Origin: Arsenicicoccus bolidensis DSM 15745
Lineage (GTDB): Bacteria > Actinomycetota > Actinomycetes > Actinomycetales > Dermatophilaceae
DNA: 64,000 nucleotides
Assembly (NCBI RefSeq): GCF_000426385.1
Contig: NZ_AUFG01000003.1
Location: forward strand, 62,001-126,000
Reading direction: 5' to 3'
Part shown: positions 1 through 7,382 of the stretch, piece after piece
How positions within the stretch are numbered: the stretch's first letter is position 1
Layout of the letters: the number at the start of each line of letters is the position of its first letter
The notes under the pieces: generated by a model
What the model saw: only the letters and a program-made list of their open reading frames with translations
Databases searched by the model: none
Told to the model about the DNA's origin: nothing
Made by a program: the position numbers and the translations under genes

Positions 1-230
1 GCCGGGTGTCGTCCGGTCGAGGTCGGCGCCACGACCGTGGCGTCGAGGGTCACCGTGGAACCGTCCGGCTCCGCCTTGACCGGGACGCGCAGCGCCTCCT
101 CACGAACCTCGGCGGAGACGCGCTGCACCGGCGCCGACATCGACGCCGACGCCGAGGCCGGCACCGAGATCGCAGGGGTCATCGCCAGGGCAGTGGTGAG
201 CACCGCCATCGCGGCCAGCCTGCGTCTCAT
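1..230 (-). CDS. Secreted protein, N-terminal part (possible S15-like hydrolase)
   Basis: The reading frame runs off the left edge, so only about the first 76 residues are visible. It begins at an ATG (228-230 on the complement) preceded by a GAAAGG-like ribosome site. It opens with a signal peptide: MRRR, a hydrophobic stretch, then an Ala/Ser-rich region. The start of the mature part (VTLDATVVAPTSTGRHP) resembles the beginning of CocE/X-Pro dipeptidyl-peptidase (S15) type alpha/beta hydrolases, which open with a similar strand pattern. No catalytic residue is in view, so the family call is weak; export is well supported. Confidence 0.55.
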   Translation of the reverse strand, partial: MRRRLAAMAVLTTALAMTPAISVPASASASMSAPVQRVSAEVREEALRVPVKAEPDGSTVTLDATVVAPTSTGRHP

Positions 231-356
231 CGTCACCTTTCGAGAGGCGGAGCAGGGTCGGTGGTGCAGGTCGTCGGGCTCGTCGCTCGGGACGTCCCGC
301 GCGTCACGAGACACCCAGTGTCCTACGCGGCACGTCCACGAACCCGCCTTGTCAGC

Positions 357-656
357 TCAGGCCACCGTCGACGCCAAGGCCTCGAGGTCTGCCCGTATCC
401 GTGCGATCACGGCGATGGGGTCCGCGGACTCCGACCGCACCTCTTTCATGAGCAGATCGCGCGCGAGGGTCGAGGCGGGCACTCCACGTGCCGCGGCCAT
501 GGTGAGGAGGGCCTCCAGCTCGTCTGCGTTGAGGCGCACCTGCAGCGTCCTGGATCGACCGTGGCCGCGCCGCGTCGTGGTGCCAGGACGCAGCTCGGCA
601 TCTGGGTGCGCCTCCGACGCCTCGGCTTCGGCGGTGATGAGGTCGTCAATCTTCAT
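357..656 (-). CDS. Ribbon-helix-helix antitoxin
   Basis: This 99-residue protein has a basic stretch (TTRRGHGRSRTLQVRLN) leading into a strand followed by two helices (residues about 38-70), the pattern of a CopG/Arc ribbon-helix-helix DNA-binding domain. RHH proteins of this size are usual antitoxins. They bind the toxin through one end and the operon operator through the strand. The ATG lies inside the 3' end of the upstream toxin-like gene (11-bp overlap), so the two are translationally coupled, toxin first, as in BrnT-BrnA systems. The exact antitoxin family is not certain. Confidence 0.65.
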   Translation of the reverse strand: MKIDDLITAEAEASEAHPDAELRPGTTTRRGHGRSRTLQVRLNADELEALLTMAAARGVPASTLARDLLMKEVRSESADPIAVIARIRADLEALASTVA

Positions 657-960
657 CGACCTCCTCCTCTCGGTATCGACGCTGGTCCGTCCCGTTCGAT
701 GGCCACGCGTTCACGCCCCAGGTGACCTCACCGTCTGGCAGCAGGATGACGGTGATCAGAATCTCGCGGTTGGAAGACCATCCAACTATGCGGATCGTCC
801 GGCCTGATTGGGACGAGGGGTCGGGGTCGAGGACAAGGCGGTTGGGGTCGTTGACCGCCTCGTTGGCGAGCGCGGGCGTCAAGCCGTGCTTGGCGATGTA
901 GCTGCCGCGATGGCGCCAGTCAGGCGGGCCGTCCGTAGCCCCATTGTAGTGCACGCGCAT
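646..960 (-). CDS. BrnT-like toxin
   Basis: A 104-residue protein. The central AKHGLT segment, followed by a GRTIRIVGWS...ILITVI strand pair and a charged C-terminal QRRYREEE tail, resembles the BrnT ribonuclease-toxin layout (KHG motif, small beta sheet, basic C-terminus). It overlaps the downstream RHH gene by 11 bp, and toxin-before-antitoxin is the BrnTA order. A purine-rich stretch (AGGGGTGG) lies upstream of the ATG. By family, BrnT is a RelE-fold mRNA-cleaving toxin; here that role is inferred from weak motif similarity and context. Confidence 0.55.
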   Translation of the reverse strand: MRVHYNGATDGPPDWRHRGSYIAKHGLTPALANEAVNDPNRLVLDPDPSSQSGRTIRIVGWSSNREILITVILLPDGEVTWGVNAWPSNGTDQRRYREEEVDED

Positions 961-1003
961 TACACTCGGCCACCCCTGTCAGACGATGCCGGACGCATCA
1001 CGA

Positions 1004-2212
1004 TCAGGCGGTCTCGTCGCGGCGGGGGAGCGTCGCGCGGCGGGGTGGTGCCAGGTCGAGCTCGGGCCGGTGGACGTCCTCGTCGAGCGCGTCGAGCAGC
1101 TCGGCCGACGTCAGAGGCCGGGCCGCCGTCTCGACGACGTCGACGGTGGGTGGGGCCGCCGACACCAGCTCCAGCTCGTGCATGCGCCGTGCCGTCACGA
1201 GGACGCGTGACTCGAGCGTGCCCACCATCGCGTTGTAGGCCTCGACCGAGCGCGACAGCTGGGCCCCGAGCCGGGTGGTGTGGCCGGCCAGAGTGCCGAT
1301 GCGGGAGTAGAGCTCCTTGCCGAGCGCGAGCAGCTGAGCGGCGTTGGTCGCGAGGGCGTCCTGCTGCCAGGTGAACGCGACCGTGCGGAGCAGCGCGAGC
1401 AGGGTCGCCGGCGAGGCGAGCACGACGTGCCGGGCGAGGGCGTCGTCATACAGCGTCGGGTCGTGCGCGAGACCGGCCGCCAGCACGGCGTCGGACGGCA
1501 CGAAGCACACGACCATCTCGGGTGTGGTGGGGAAGGCGGTCCAGTAGGCCTTGGCGGCGAGCGTGTCGACGTGCCCCCGCAGGGCCCCGGCGTGGGCCCG
1601 CAGGTGGGCGGCGCGCTGGGTCTCGTCGAGCCCCTCGGCCTGCGCGGCGAGGAACCGCGTCAGGGGCGCCTTGGCGTCGATGACCAGCACCTTGCCGCCG
1701 GGGAGCCGGACGACCGCGTCGGGGCGCACCGCGGCGTCGTGCTCGCTCACCGCGCTCACCTGCTCGTCGAAGTCGCAGCGCGCCAGCAGGCCGGCGTGCT
1801 CGAGCAGGCGGCGCAGCTGCGCCTCGCCCCATGCTCCGCGCACGCTGCTGGACTGCAGCGAACCCGCGAGGGATGCCGTCTGTTCGCGCAGGGCCGCGGT
1901 CGTCGCGGACACCTCCTCGAGACGGCTGCCGAGGGCGCCATACTGCTGCTGCCTGTCGCGCTCGAGGGTCCCGACCGTCCGCTCCATGCGGGAGAGGGCC
2001 TCGCGCATCGGCCCCAGCGTCGCCGAGGTCTGCGAGTCCTCCGCGACCGTCGTCTCCAGGTCGAGGCAGCGCTCGCGCAGCAGGTCGCGCTCCGCCGTCA
2101 CGCCGGCGAGCGCGGTGCGATCAGCCACGCCGGACCCCCGCAGCGCCAGCCAGGTGACCAGCGTGCCGAGGGCGATCCCGACGAGGAGCCCGATGACCAG
2201 GTTCACGTCCAT
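1004..2212 (-). CDS. rmuC: DNA recombination protein RmuC
   Basis: About 402 residues. The N-terminus is a single membrane segment (LVIGLLVGIALGTLVTWLAL, residues 4-23), then a long coiled coil (about 30-110), then the RmuC nuclease-like domain, which includes the core VVRLPGGKVLVIDAKAPL (PD-(D/E)xK type). RmuC-family proteins limit DNA inversions and have been linked to structure-specific DNA processing. The frame stays open 62 codons further upstream, but that extension reads into the divergent ychF gene. The ATG giving MDVNLVIG, right before the membrane helix, is the sensible start. It is divergent from ychF across about 110 bp. Confidence 0.88.
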   Translation of the reverse strand: MDVNLVIGLLVGIALGTLVTWLALRGSGVADRTALAGVTAERDLLRERCLDLETTVAEDSQTSATLGPMREALSRMERTVGTLERDRQQQYGALGSRLEEVSATTAALREQTASLAGSLQSSSVRGAWGEAQLRRLLEHAGLLARCDFDEQVSAVSEHDAAVRPDAVVRLPGGKVLVIDAKAPLTRFLAAQAEGLDETQRAAHLRAHAGALRGHVDTLAAKAYWTAFPTTPEMVVCFVPSDAVLAAGLAHDPTLYDDALARHVVLASPATLLALLRTVAFTWQQDALATNAAQLLALGKELYSRIGTLAGHTTRLGAQLSRSVEAYNAMVGTLESRVLVTARRMHELELVSAAPPTVDVVETAARPLTSAELLDALDEDVHRPELDLAPPRRATLPRRDETA

Positions 2213-2321
2213 GGCTGCAGCCAAGCACCCACCACCGACATACCCCTGCCGCCCCGCCGCCGCCACTGCCCGAAGCCGCGGCGACCAGGAGTGACGGCGC
2301 GAGCCACTAGACTCGCCTCCC

Positions 2322-3407
2322 GTGGCTCTTACTATCGGGATCGTCGGTCTGCCCAACGTCGGCAAGTCGACCATGTTCAACGCCCTGACCAAGAACAACG
2401 TGCTCGCCGCGAACTACCCCTTCGCGACCATCGAGCCCAACGTGGGCGTGGTCCCGCTGCCGGACCCCCGGCTCAAGGTGCTCGCGGGGGTGTTCGGCTC
2501 GGAGCGGATCCTGCCGGCCACCGTGTCCTTCGTCGACATCGCCGGCATCGTGCGCGGCGCGTCCGAGGGTGAGGGTCTGGGCAACAAGTTCCTCGCCAAC
2601 ATCCGCGAGTCCGACGCGATCTGCCAGGTCATCCGCGCGTTCAACGACGACGACGTCGTGCACGTCGACGGCAAGGTCTCGCCCGCCAGCGACATCGAGA
2701 CCATCAACACCGAGCTGATCCTGGCCGACCTGCAGACTCTGGAGCGGGCGATCCCGCGCCTGGAGAAGGAAGTCAAGGGCAAGAAAACGGACAAGGCGAT
2801 CCTCGACAACGCCCTGGCCGCGCAGAAGGTCCTCGAGGCAGGCGACACCCTCTTCGCCCGCGGCGAGGCCGCCGGCGTCGACTTGGCCGCGATCAAGGAG
2901 CTGTTCCTGCTCACGACCAAGCCCTTCCTCTACGTCTTCAACGTCGACGAGGACCAGCTGACCGACACCGAGCTGCAGTCGTCGCTGCAGGAGCTCGTGG
3001 CCCCCGCCGACGCGATCTTCCTCAACGCCAAGCTCGAGATGGATCTCGCCGAGCTCGACGAGGAGGAGGCGGCCGAGCTGCTGGAGTCCGTCGGTGTCAC
3101 GGAGGCGGGCCTGGAGCAGCTGGCGCACAAGGGATTTCACACGCTCGGGCTGCAGACCTACCTCACGGCCGGGCCCAAGGAGTCGCGGGCCTGGACGATC
3201 CGCACGGGCTGGACCGCCCCGCAGGCCGCCGGCGTCATCCATACGGACTTCGAGCGCGGCTTCATCAAGGCCGAGGTCGTGTCGTATGACGACCTGGTCG
3301 CCACGGGGTCGATGCAGAAGGCCAAGGAGGCCGGCAAGGTGCGCATCGAGGGCAAGGACTACGTCATGAACGACGGCGACGTCGTCGAGTTCAGGTTTAA
3401 CGTCTAG
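2322..3407 (+). CDS. ychF: Redox-regulated ATPase YchF (Obg family)
   Basis: 361 residues, usual length. The P-loop GLPNVGKST is at residues 9-17, a switch region follows (FVDIAGIVRGASEGEGLGNKFL), then a coiled-coil insertion and a C-terminal TGS domain ending DGDVVEFRFNV. YchF/OLA1 is an unusual Obg-family NTPase that prefers ATP, binds ribosomes and responds to oxidative stress. GTG start with almost no leader. Its last codons (AGG TTT for Arg-Phe) are atypical for this genome, and a second copy of the final ten codons in preferred codons lies at 5146-5175. The 3' end therefore seems to have been replaced by an inserted element without changing the protein. Confidence 0.95.
   Translation: MALTIGIVGLPNVGKSTMFNALTKNNVLAANYPFATIEPNVGVVPLPDPRLKVLAGVFGSERILPATVSFVDIAGIVRGASEGEGLGNKFLANIRESDAICQVIRAFNDDDVVHVDGKVSPASDIETINTELILADLQTLERAIPRLEKEVKGKKTDKAILDNALAAQKVLEAGDTLFARGEAAGVDLAAIKELFLLTTKPFLYVFNVDEDQLTDTELQSSLQELVAPADAIFLNAKLEMDLAELDEEEAAELLESVGVTEAGLEQLAHKGFHTLGLQTYLTAGPKESRAWTIRTGWTAPQAAGVIHTDFERGFIKAEVVSYDDLVATGSMQKAKEAGKVRIEGKDYVMNDGDVVEFRFNV
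3378..3407 (+). repeat. Left direct repeat of ychF 3' end (attL-like)
   Basis: The last ten codons of ychF including the stop. Compared with 5146-5175 the first 15 bases are identical, and 26 of 30 match overall. All four differences are in the last 15 bases and leave the encoded DVVEFRFNV unchanged. This is the pattern left when an element with a matching attachment site recombines into the 3' end of a gene. Confidence 0.7.
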
Positions 3408-3434
3408 CGTTATTGACGCTACGCGTTATATATT
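3406..3434 (+). promoter_or_regulatory. Probable higBA operator/promoter
   Basis: Just after the ychF stop lies an inverted repeat AGCGT-tattg-ACGCT (3406-3420). A heptamer GCGTTAT occurs twice, 16 bp apart (3407-3413, 3423-3429), and the A/T-rich TATATT (3429-3434) abuts the higB start. HigA antitoxins autoregulate by binding such repeats. TATATT is too close to the start to be an ordinary -10 with a leader, so exact promoter positions are uncertain. Confidence 0.4.
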
Positions 3435-3437
3435 CGC

Positions 3438-3722
3438 GTGGTGATCAGGTCGTTCGGGAGCAAGGACACCGAACGCATCTGGCACGAGCAGTACGTCAAG
3501 CGCGTCGACCGGACGGTGCAGCGTGCGACCCTGCGGAAGCTCGAGCTGATCCATGCGGCGAAGGATGTCGAGGACCTCCGGGTCCCGCCGGGGAACCGCT
3601 TGGAGCTTCTGGTCGGCGATCGTCGCGGACAGCACAGCATCCGCGTGAACGCGCAATGGCGACTCTGCTTCGTCTGGAGAGATGGAGGTGCAGAAGATGT
3701 CGAACTCGTCGACTACCACTGA
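3438..3722 (+). CDS. higB: HigB-type toxin (RelE/ParE superfamily)
   Basis: 94 residues, GTG start (GTG GTG ATC AGG). The sequence follows the HigB/plasmid-maintenance-killer pattern: an N-terminal helix pair (RIWHEQYVKRVDRTVQRATLRKLELIHAAKDVEDL), then PPGNRLELL, GQHSIRVNAQWRLCFVW and a C-terminal VELVDYH. RelE-fold HigB toxins cut mRNA on the ribosome. The gene overlaps the HigA antitoxin by 26 bp. It is the first gene of the segment inserted after ychF. Confidence 0.85.
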   Translation: MVIRSFGSKDTERIWHEQYVKRVDRTVQRATLRKLELIHAAKDVEDLRVPPGNRLELLVGDRRGQHSIRVNAQWRLCFVWRDGGAEDVELVDYH

Positions 3723-4017
3723 GGCGGACTTGATTCAGCCGATCCACCCGGGAGAGATCCTGATGGAGGACTTCATCGAGGGCTTCGGGATCACGCAGAA
3801 CAAGCTGGCCGTGTCCATCGGTGTGCCGCCGCGACGGATCAACGAGATCGTGCACGGCAAGCGAGGGATCACGGCTGACACGGCCATTCGTCTGGCGCGG
3901 TACTTCGGGACGTCAGAGGAGCTCTGGATGAACCTGCAGTCGAACTACGAGCTGCGGCTCGAGCGGCGGGCGCTGCGCGACAAGGTCGCTGCGATCACGC
4001 CGTTGCATGTCGCATGA
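3697..4017 (+). CDS. higA: HigA-type antitoxin (XRE helix-turn-helix)
   Basis: About 106 residues. PIHPGEILMEDFIEGFGITQ is followed by an XRE helix-turn-helix (NKLAVSIGVPPRRINEIVHG) and the typical HigA continuation ITADTAIRLARYFGTSEELWMNLQ. An ATG five codons upstream is in frame, but GGAGGTG (3684-3690) sits six bases before the ATG at 3697, which fixes the start there and places the ribosome site inside higB. HigA neutralises HigB and represses the operon. Its stop overlaps the next ATG (ATGA). Confidence 0.87.
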   Translation: MSNSSTTTEADLIQPIHPGEILMEDFIEGFGITQNKLAVSIGVPPRRINEIVHGKRGITADTAIRLARYFGTSEELWMNLQSNYELRLERRALRDKVAAITPLHVA

Positions 4018-4199
4018 CCGGGCATCTCGTCGTGATCTCCGGTCTTCCCGGCGTCGGAAAGACAAGGGCTGCCGAGATCGCCGCCGCGAGCACAGGCTCG
4101 ATGCATCTGTCCATCGACGCCACGGCAACGCGGACTGCGGATGAAGTCGCAGACGCACTCACCGCGCGCCTCGGCGCAAGACGAGGCCCGTCTCGCTGA
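4014..4199 (+). pseudogene. P-loop kinase fragment
   Basis: 61 codons starting in an ATGA overlap with higA. The opening HLVVISGLPGVGKT is a good Walker A of the AAA_33/nucleotide-kinase type, and MHLSIDA looks like the next conserved strand of such kinases. The frame then ends after ARRGPSR, far short of the usual 150-200 residues. There is no Walker B or lid region. It is probably a truncated remnant, although a short functional peptide cannot be excluded. Confidence 0.5.
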
Positions 4200-4250
4200 T
4201 GGTTCTTTGTACCGAAACGCGGTGGAATTCCGGTTCGACGTGAAGTTCAG

Positions 4251-5075
4251 ATGGAGACCGTCATGCTCCCGAATCCCCATGTGGTGCGCCGAGGCGCCGG
4301 AACGCCGGTGCTGTTCATCCACGGCAACGGAGTCGATCATCGGCTGCTGAGCGATCTCGACGACGTCTTCGCCAGTGATGACGGGGATGGGTGGGAGCGC
4401 ATCTATGTCGACCTTCCTGGGTTCGGGCAGACCCCGCCGCTGATCGGGCGGGGCGGCCTGCCTGACGTTGCGGATTGGCTTGACGAGCTGACCTCCGAGC
4501 TGATCGGTTCCTCGTCGTTCGCCGTCGTCGCGAACTCGCTGGGGGGTCTGCTCGCGAGGGACCTGGTGGCGCGCCGACCGGCGCAATGCCTCGGGATGGC
4601 CCTCCTGGCACCGGTCGTCGATCCCGCGCACGAGCGCCGGACGGTGCCCGAGCGGTGCGTGCTCGTCGAGGACCACGATCTCCTGGCCTCGATCGCACCT
4701 GCGGACGCCGTGACGTACGCAGAAATGGCCGTCCTGCAGAGTCGCGAGAACTGGCTCCGGTTCCAGCGAGCCGCACTCCCTGGAATCACTGCGGCCGACG
4801 ACGACGCGATGCGTCGCATCGGCGATCTCTACGAGCTCCCGCATTCGAACGAGGACAGGCTTGTGCTGGACCGCCCCGTGCTTGTCGTCGCGGGCAAGCG
4901 GGACCACATCGTCGGCTACGAGGATCAAGACGCGCTGTCGAGGCGGTTCCCTCGATCGACGTATGCGGCGCTCGACGGTGCCGGGCATAACGTCCATCTC
5001 GATCAACCGGAACTGGTCCGTGCTCTCCTGCGTGAGTGGAGGAGCGCGGTGACCACGGAAGCAGAGATCGCGTAG
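4251..5075 (+). CDS. Alpha/beta-hydrolase
   Basis: 274 residues with all landmarks of the fold. VLFIHGNGVDH gives the oxyanion-hole HG; the nucleophile elbow is ANSLGG; the acid is in VAGKRDHIVGYED; the base is in DGAGHNVHLDQP. The substrate cannot be told from sequence (esterase, lipase or C-C hydrolase are all possible). Starts at 4251 and 4263 are both in frame; GGAG just before the second favours 4263 slightly. It is the last gene of the ychF-end islet and its usage of A/T-ending codons is higher than in the core genes. Confidence 0.8.
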   Translation: METVMLPNPHVVRRGAGTPVLFIHGNGVDHRLLSDLDDVFASDDGDGWERIYVDLPGFGQTPPLIGRGGLPDVADWLDELTSELIGSSSFAVVANSLGGLLARDLVARRPAQCLGMALLAPVVDPAHERRTVPERCVLVEDHDLLASIAPADAVTYAEMAVLQSRENWLRFQRAALPGITAADDDAMRRIGDLYELPHSNEDRLVLDRPVLVVAGKRDHIVGYEDQDALSRRFPRSTYAALDGAGHNVHLDQPELVRALLREWRSAVTTEAEIA

Positions 5076-5145
5076 CGCAAGCTCGGCCCGTTGAGGATCG
5101 GCAGCCACGAGGGGTAGTTGAACACGTCATGTTCCGGAGCGACGC

Positions 5146-5175
5146 GACGTCGTCGAGTTCCGTTTCAACGTGTAG
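5146..5175 (+). repeat. Right direct repeat: displaced original ychF 3' end (attR-like)
   Basis: The codons GAC GTC GTC GAG TTC CGT TTC AAC GTG TAG spell DVVEFRFNV-stop, the exact C-terminus of YchF, 1.77 kb after the gene. This copy uses CGT, TTC and GTG, the codons favoured by the host, and so looks like the original end. The copy attached to ychF (AGG, TTT) looks imported. The rest of 5076-5302 shows no gene. Confidence 0.7.
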
Positions 5176-5302
5176 GCCAAAGGGCCAGCCTGGAAGCCTG
5201 GCTCCGCCCCCAGCCCGCCGGCTCACTCGTTCTCTTCCTCGGCCCTCAGGCCGCCCCCGCCACTCCCGGCCTGCCCGTAGCACGTGCGCTACGCTCGGTG
5301 GT

Positions 5303-5584
5303 ATGAGCGCGATCGAGCCTCCTGCGGAGAGCCTGTCGCAGCGTGAGCTGCGCAACGAGTCCGGGCGTGTGCTGCGGGCGGTGAGCGAGGGCCACTCCTT
5401 CGTCCTGACCAACAGCGGGGTTCCCGTGGGCCGGATCGTCCCGCTCGACAGGCCTCTTCCAGCGCTGCCGATCGCGCGCCCGGCGCGTCGCACCGGAGGG
5501 TGGACGGCGTTGGCGATCGAGCGCAGGAGTGGCGCCCGGAGCCTCGCCGAGACCCTCGACGACCTTCGCGAGGATCGGTTGTGA
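5303..5584 (+). CDS. Phd/YefM-type antitoxin
   Basis: 93 residues. The N-terminal half (LSQRELRNESGRVLRAVSEGHSFVLTNSG, split around residues 11-40, then VPVGRIVPL) is the typical Phd/YefM DNA-binding dimer domain. The Arg-rich C-terminus (residues 60-93) would wrap the toxin. The ATG at 5303 follows shortly after the displaced ychF end. The stop overlaps the GTG of the PIN-domain toxin (GTGA). By family it would inhibit the toxin and repress the operon. Phd-VapC pairings are common in actinobacteria. Confidence 0.85.
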   Translation: MSAIEPPAESLSQRELRNESGRVLRAVSEGHSFVLTNSGVPVGRIVPLDRPLPALPIARPARRTGGWTALAIERRSGARSLAETLDDLREDRL

Positions 5585-6006
5585 CCTCGAGCGGGGTCGT
5601 ATACGTCGACACGTCCGCTCTCGCGGCACTGCTCATCGACCAGCCAGAGAGTGCTGCGCTCCTGGACTGGCTCGACTCGACGGCAGCCGAGCTCGTCTCG
5701 AGCGACCTGCTGGAGACGGAGCTGCGCCGGGTCGCGGTCCGCGAGGGGCTCGACCAGTCAGACGTGACGCGACTCCTCGACGGCGTCGCCCTCGCAGCCC
5801 TCGATCGAGCCGTCTATCGAGGTGCCGGCTACCTGCCCATGCCCTACCTGCGGACCCTGGATGCCTTGCACCTCGAGGCGGCCATCCGGCTCGATGCCTC
5901 GGCGGTCCTCACCTACGACCGCAGGCTCGGCGAGGCGGCCAGGGCTGCCGGCCTGGACGTGATCGCCCCGGCTGGCCCCCCCGGCGCGCCGCCCCGCCCA
6001 GCCTGA
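5581..6006 (+). CDS. vapC: VapC-type PIN-domain ribonuclease toxin
   Basis: 141 residues from the GTG that overlaps the antitoxin stop. PIN acidic residues are visible in order: VVYVDTSAL (Asp), LLETELRR (Glu), TLDALHLEAA (Asp) and LTYDRRL (Asp). They coordinate Mg2+/Mn2+ in the active site. VapC toxins cleave tRNA or rRNA at specific sites. The C-terminus ends in a Pro/Ala-rich tail (APAGPPGAPPRPA). The frame is open further upstream, but that part only reads through the antitoxin gene. Confidence 0.88.
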   Translation: MTSSGVVYVDTSALAALLIDQPESAALLDWLDSTAAELVSSDLLETELRRVAVREGLDQSDVTRLLDGVALAALDRAVYRGAGYLPMPYLRTLDALHLEAAIRLDASAVLTYDRRLGEAARAAGLDVIAPAGPPGAPPRPA

Positions 6007-6041
6007 GGGTCAGAGAGTCCGCTCGGGAGGAGGGCCGGCCG

Positions 6042-6482
6042 TCACATGTAGATCATGCGGCTGAGCCGGACGGCGTAGTCGGAGTCGAGTCCTGCAGCCG
6101 GGTCCTCCATGCGCTCGTTCAGGATCGCCGCCGCGAAGTCCCGGCGCTTCGGCAGGCGCTCGCGCTGCGCGGACTCCAGCGCCGCAGGGAGCTCGGCCGC
6201 GGTCAGCTCGGTGCAGTACGCGGGTGAGCCCGGCTGCTGGCGCCACGAGTCGGCGATCGAACCCGCGTCCACGGCGTCGAAGCCCGAGTCGTCCATCAGG
6301 GTGGCGGCGACCTCCTTGGCGCGCGGGTCGTCGCCTGCGATGGGGATGGCGAGGCGGTCGGGGTGCCCGGCGGGCAGGGCGCGGTCGGCAAAGGTGCCGG
6401 AGCCCACGGCGTTCCAAGCCTTCACGATGGGGCGACCCAGCTGCTGGGATGCCCACTCGCTCTCCCAGAGCCTGGGGGAGAC
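6042..6482 (-). pseudogene. C-terminal remnant of NADP-dependent F420-oxidoreductase-like protein
   Basis: The readable part runs from about WESEWASQQLGRPIVKAWNA to the end (LSRMIYM). It matches the second half of NAD(P)-binding F420-dependent oxidoreductases, with the VVKAWN-like strand, IPIAGDD and a C-terminal helical part. The N-terminal Rossmann half with its GxGxxG motif is missing, and no start codon with a ribosome site precedes the homologous part. Upstream the frame runs through a gene on the other strand. The gene appears to have lost its 5' half at the junction with the plus-strand gene at 6483. Confidence 0.6.
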
Positions 6483-7004
6483 ATGGATGATCGTGATGTG
6501 TCGACGATGCCCGTCGACGGCGTGCTCGGCCTGGCCGCCGTCGGTCCGACCGTCCTGTCTCGTGCCGGGCTGGAGCGCATCGGCTACGCCGACGTGTTCA
6601 CCATGAGGGTGCCGGGCGCAGCGGCGACGCCGGAGCAGTGGGCTCGAGCGATGTTCGGCGACGTGCCGACCGTGGGGGAGCAGTTCATCTGGCAGGGACT
6701 GCTGCAGCTGCGACTGGTCCCCGGGCGATCGGGCTCGGCGGTCGCGGGGTGGCAGATCGCGGCGCGCGGCGAGGACTGGATTCGGCTCGAGGCCCGGTCC
6801 TGGGACATGGCTGTCAACCTGATCGTGCGCGCGACGCCGTCGGAGGTCTCGCTGGCCACGCTGATCCGCTACGACCGGTTGCCTGCCTCCCAGGTCTGGA
6901 CGGTGCTCTCGGCGGTCCATCGCCGGCTGGCGCCGGGCCTGCTCCGGGCTGCTGCCACCGCCGTGGTGAGGGTTGATCGAGGGTCAGGTCAGGTCGGGTC
7001 ATGA
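6483..7004 (+). CDS. DUF2867-like protein
   Basis: 173 residues. GYADVFTMRVP...TPEQWARAMFGDVP near the start and LASQV..VLSAVHRRLAPGLLRAA-like residues at the end resemble DUF2867 proteins, whose function is unknown. The ATG at 6483 has a strong GGGGGAG ribosome site. Its promoter would lie inside the oxidoreductase remnant on the other strand, so the gene may have arrived by the event that truncated that gene. Its 3' end overlaps the end of the opposing hepT remnant by 16 bp. Confidence 0.6.
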   Translation: MDDRDVSTMPVDGVLGLAAVGPTVLSRAGLERIGYADVFTMRVPGAAATPEQWARAMFGDVPTVGEQFIWQGLLQLRLVPGRSGSAVAGWQIAARGEDWIRLEARSWDMAVNLIVRATPSEVSLATLIRYDRLPASQVWTVLSAVHRRLAPGLLRAAATAVVRVDRGSGQVGS

Positions 7005-7382
7005 GGTCGCGGCGTGCCGTCCTGGGCGTCGAGCAGGCGCTCGATGGTCGCCCGCAGCTCGCGCGCATGACGTGAGATCACCAGCCACACAATGTCGTCG
7101 TCGACCGCGTCGTGCTCGTGCGCGATGCGGTGACGCATCCCGATCGCACGACGCGGTCGGGTCGCCCTGACGCTCGTCCAGGAAGCCCTCGGGCAGTCGG
7201 CGCACCGCCTCGCCCAGCTTGAGGACCACGGAGTCCGCGGCGAGCTTCGGCACCTCGAGGTCGGGGTCGCTGTCATACCACTCTCGGCCCCGGGCAGCGA
7301 TCGCCTCCGCTCGGTGGCACAGGCGGACGATGTCGGTGAGGCGGGCGATGGTGGGTGCGGACAAGGCAGGTTCCCGCGTCAT
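6989..7382 (-). pseudogene. hepT: HepT-like toxin, frameshifted
   Basis: The first frame (from ATG 7382) reads as a HepT/DUF86 N-terminus, with IARLTDIVRLCHRAEAI and LAADSVVLKLGEAVRRLP. Near 7150-7180 the homology jumps to another frame, which reads RRAIGMRHRIAHEHDAVDDDIVW and on to 6989. HepT ribonucleases carry an RX4HXY motif; here it is R-HRIA-H-E-H, so the tyrosine that MntA modifies is replaced by histidine. The start overlaps the MntA-like stop (ATGA). A single-base indel, in nature or in the assembly, would explain the break. Confidence 0.7.

Larger units (their letters stand above)
3408..5145. mobile_element. Small genomic islet inserted at the 3' end of ychF
   Basis: The segment between the two ychF-end repeats carries higB, higA, a P-loop kinase fragment and an alpha/beta hydrolase, all on the plus strand. 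It is visibly less GC-biased than its surroundings (for example the A/T-rich GCGTTATATATTCGCG just after ychF). No integrase, transposase or inverted ends are visible, so it is either a decayed integrative element or a passenger moved by an integrase supplied elsewhere. That it is an insertion is inferred from the duplicated gene end and the composition. Confidence 0.6.

Noticed and set aside
3408-5145. Transposon origin of the ychF-end islet
   Set aside because: No transposase or terminal inverted repeats are visible, and the direct repeats are 30 bp of gene sequence with diverged ends, unlike a short target duplication.
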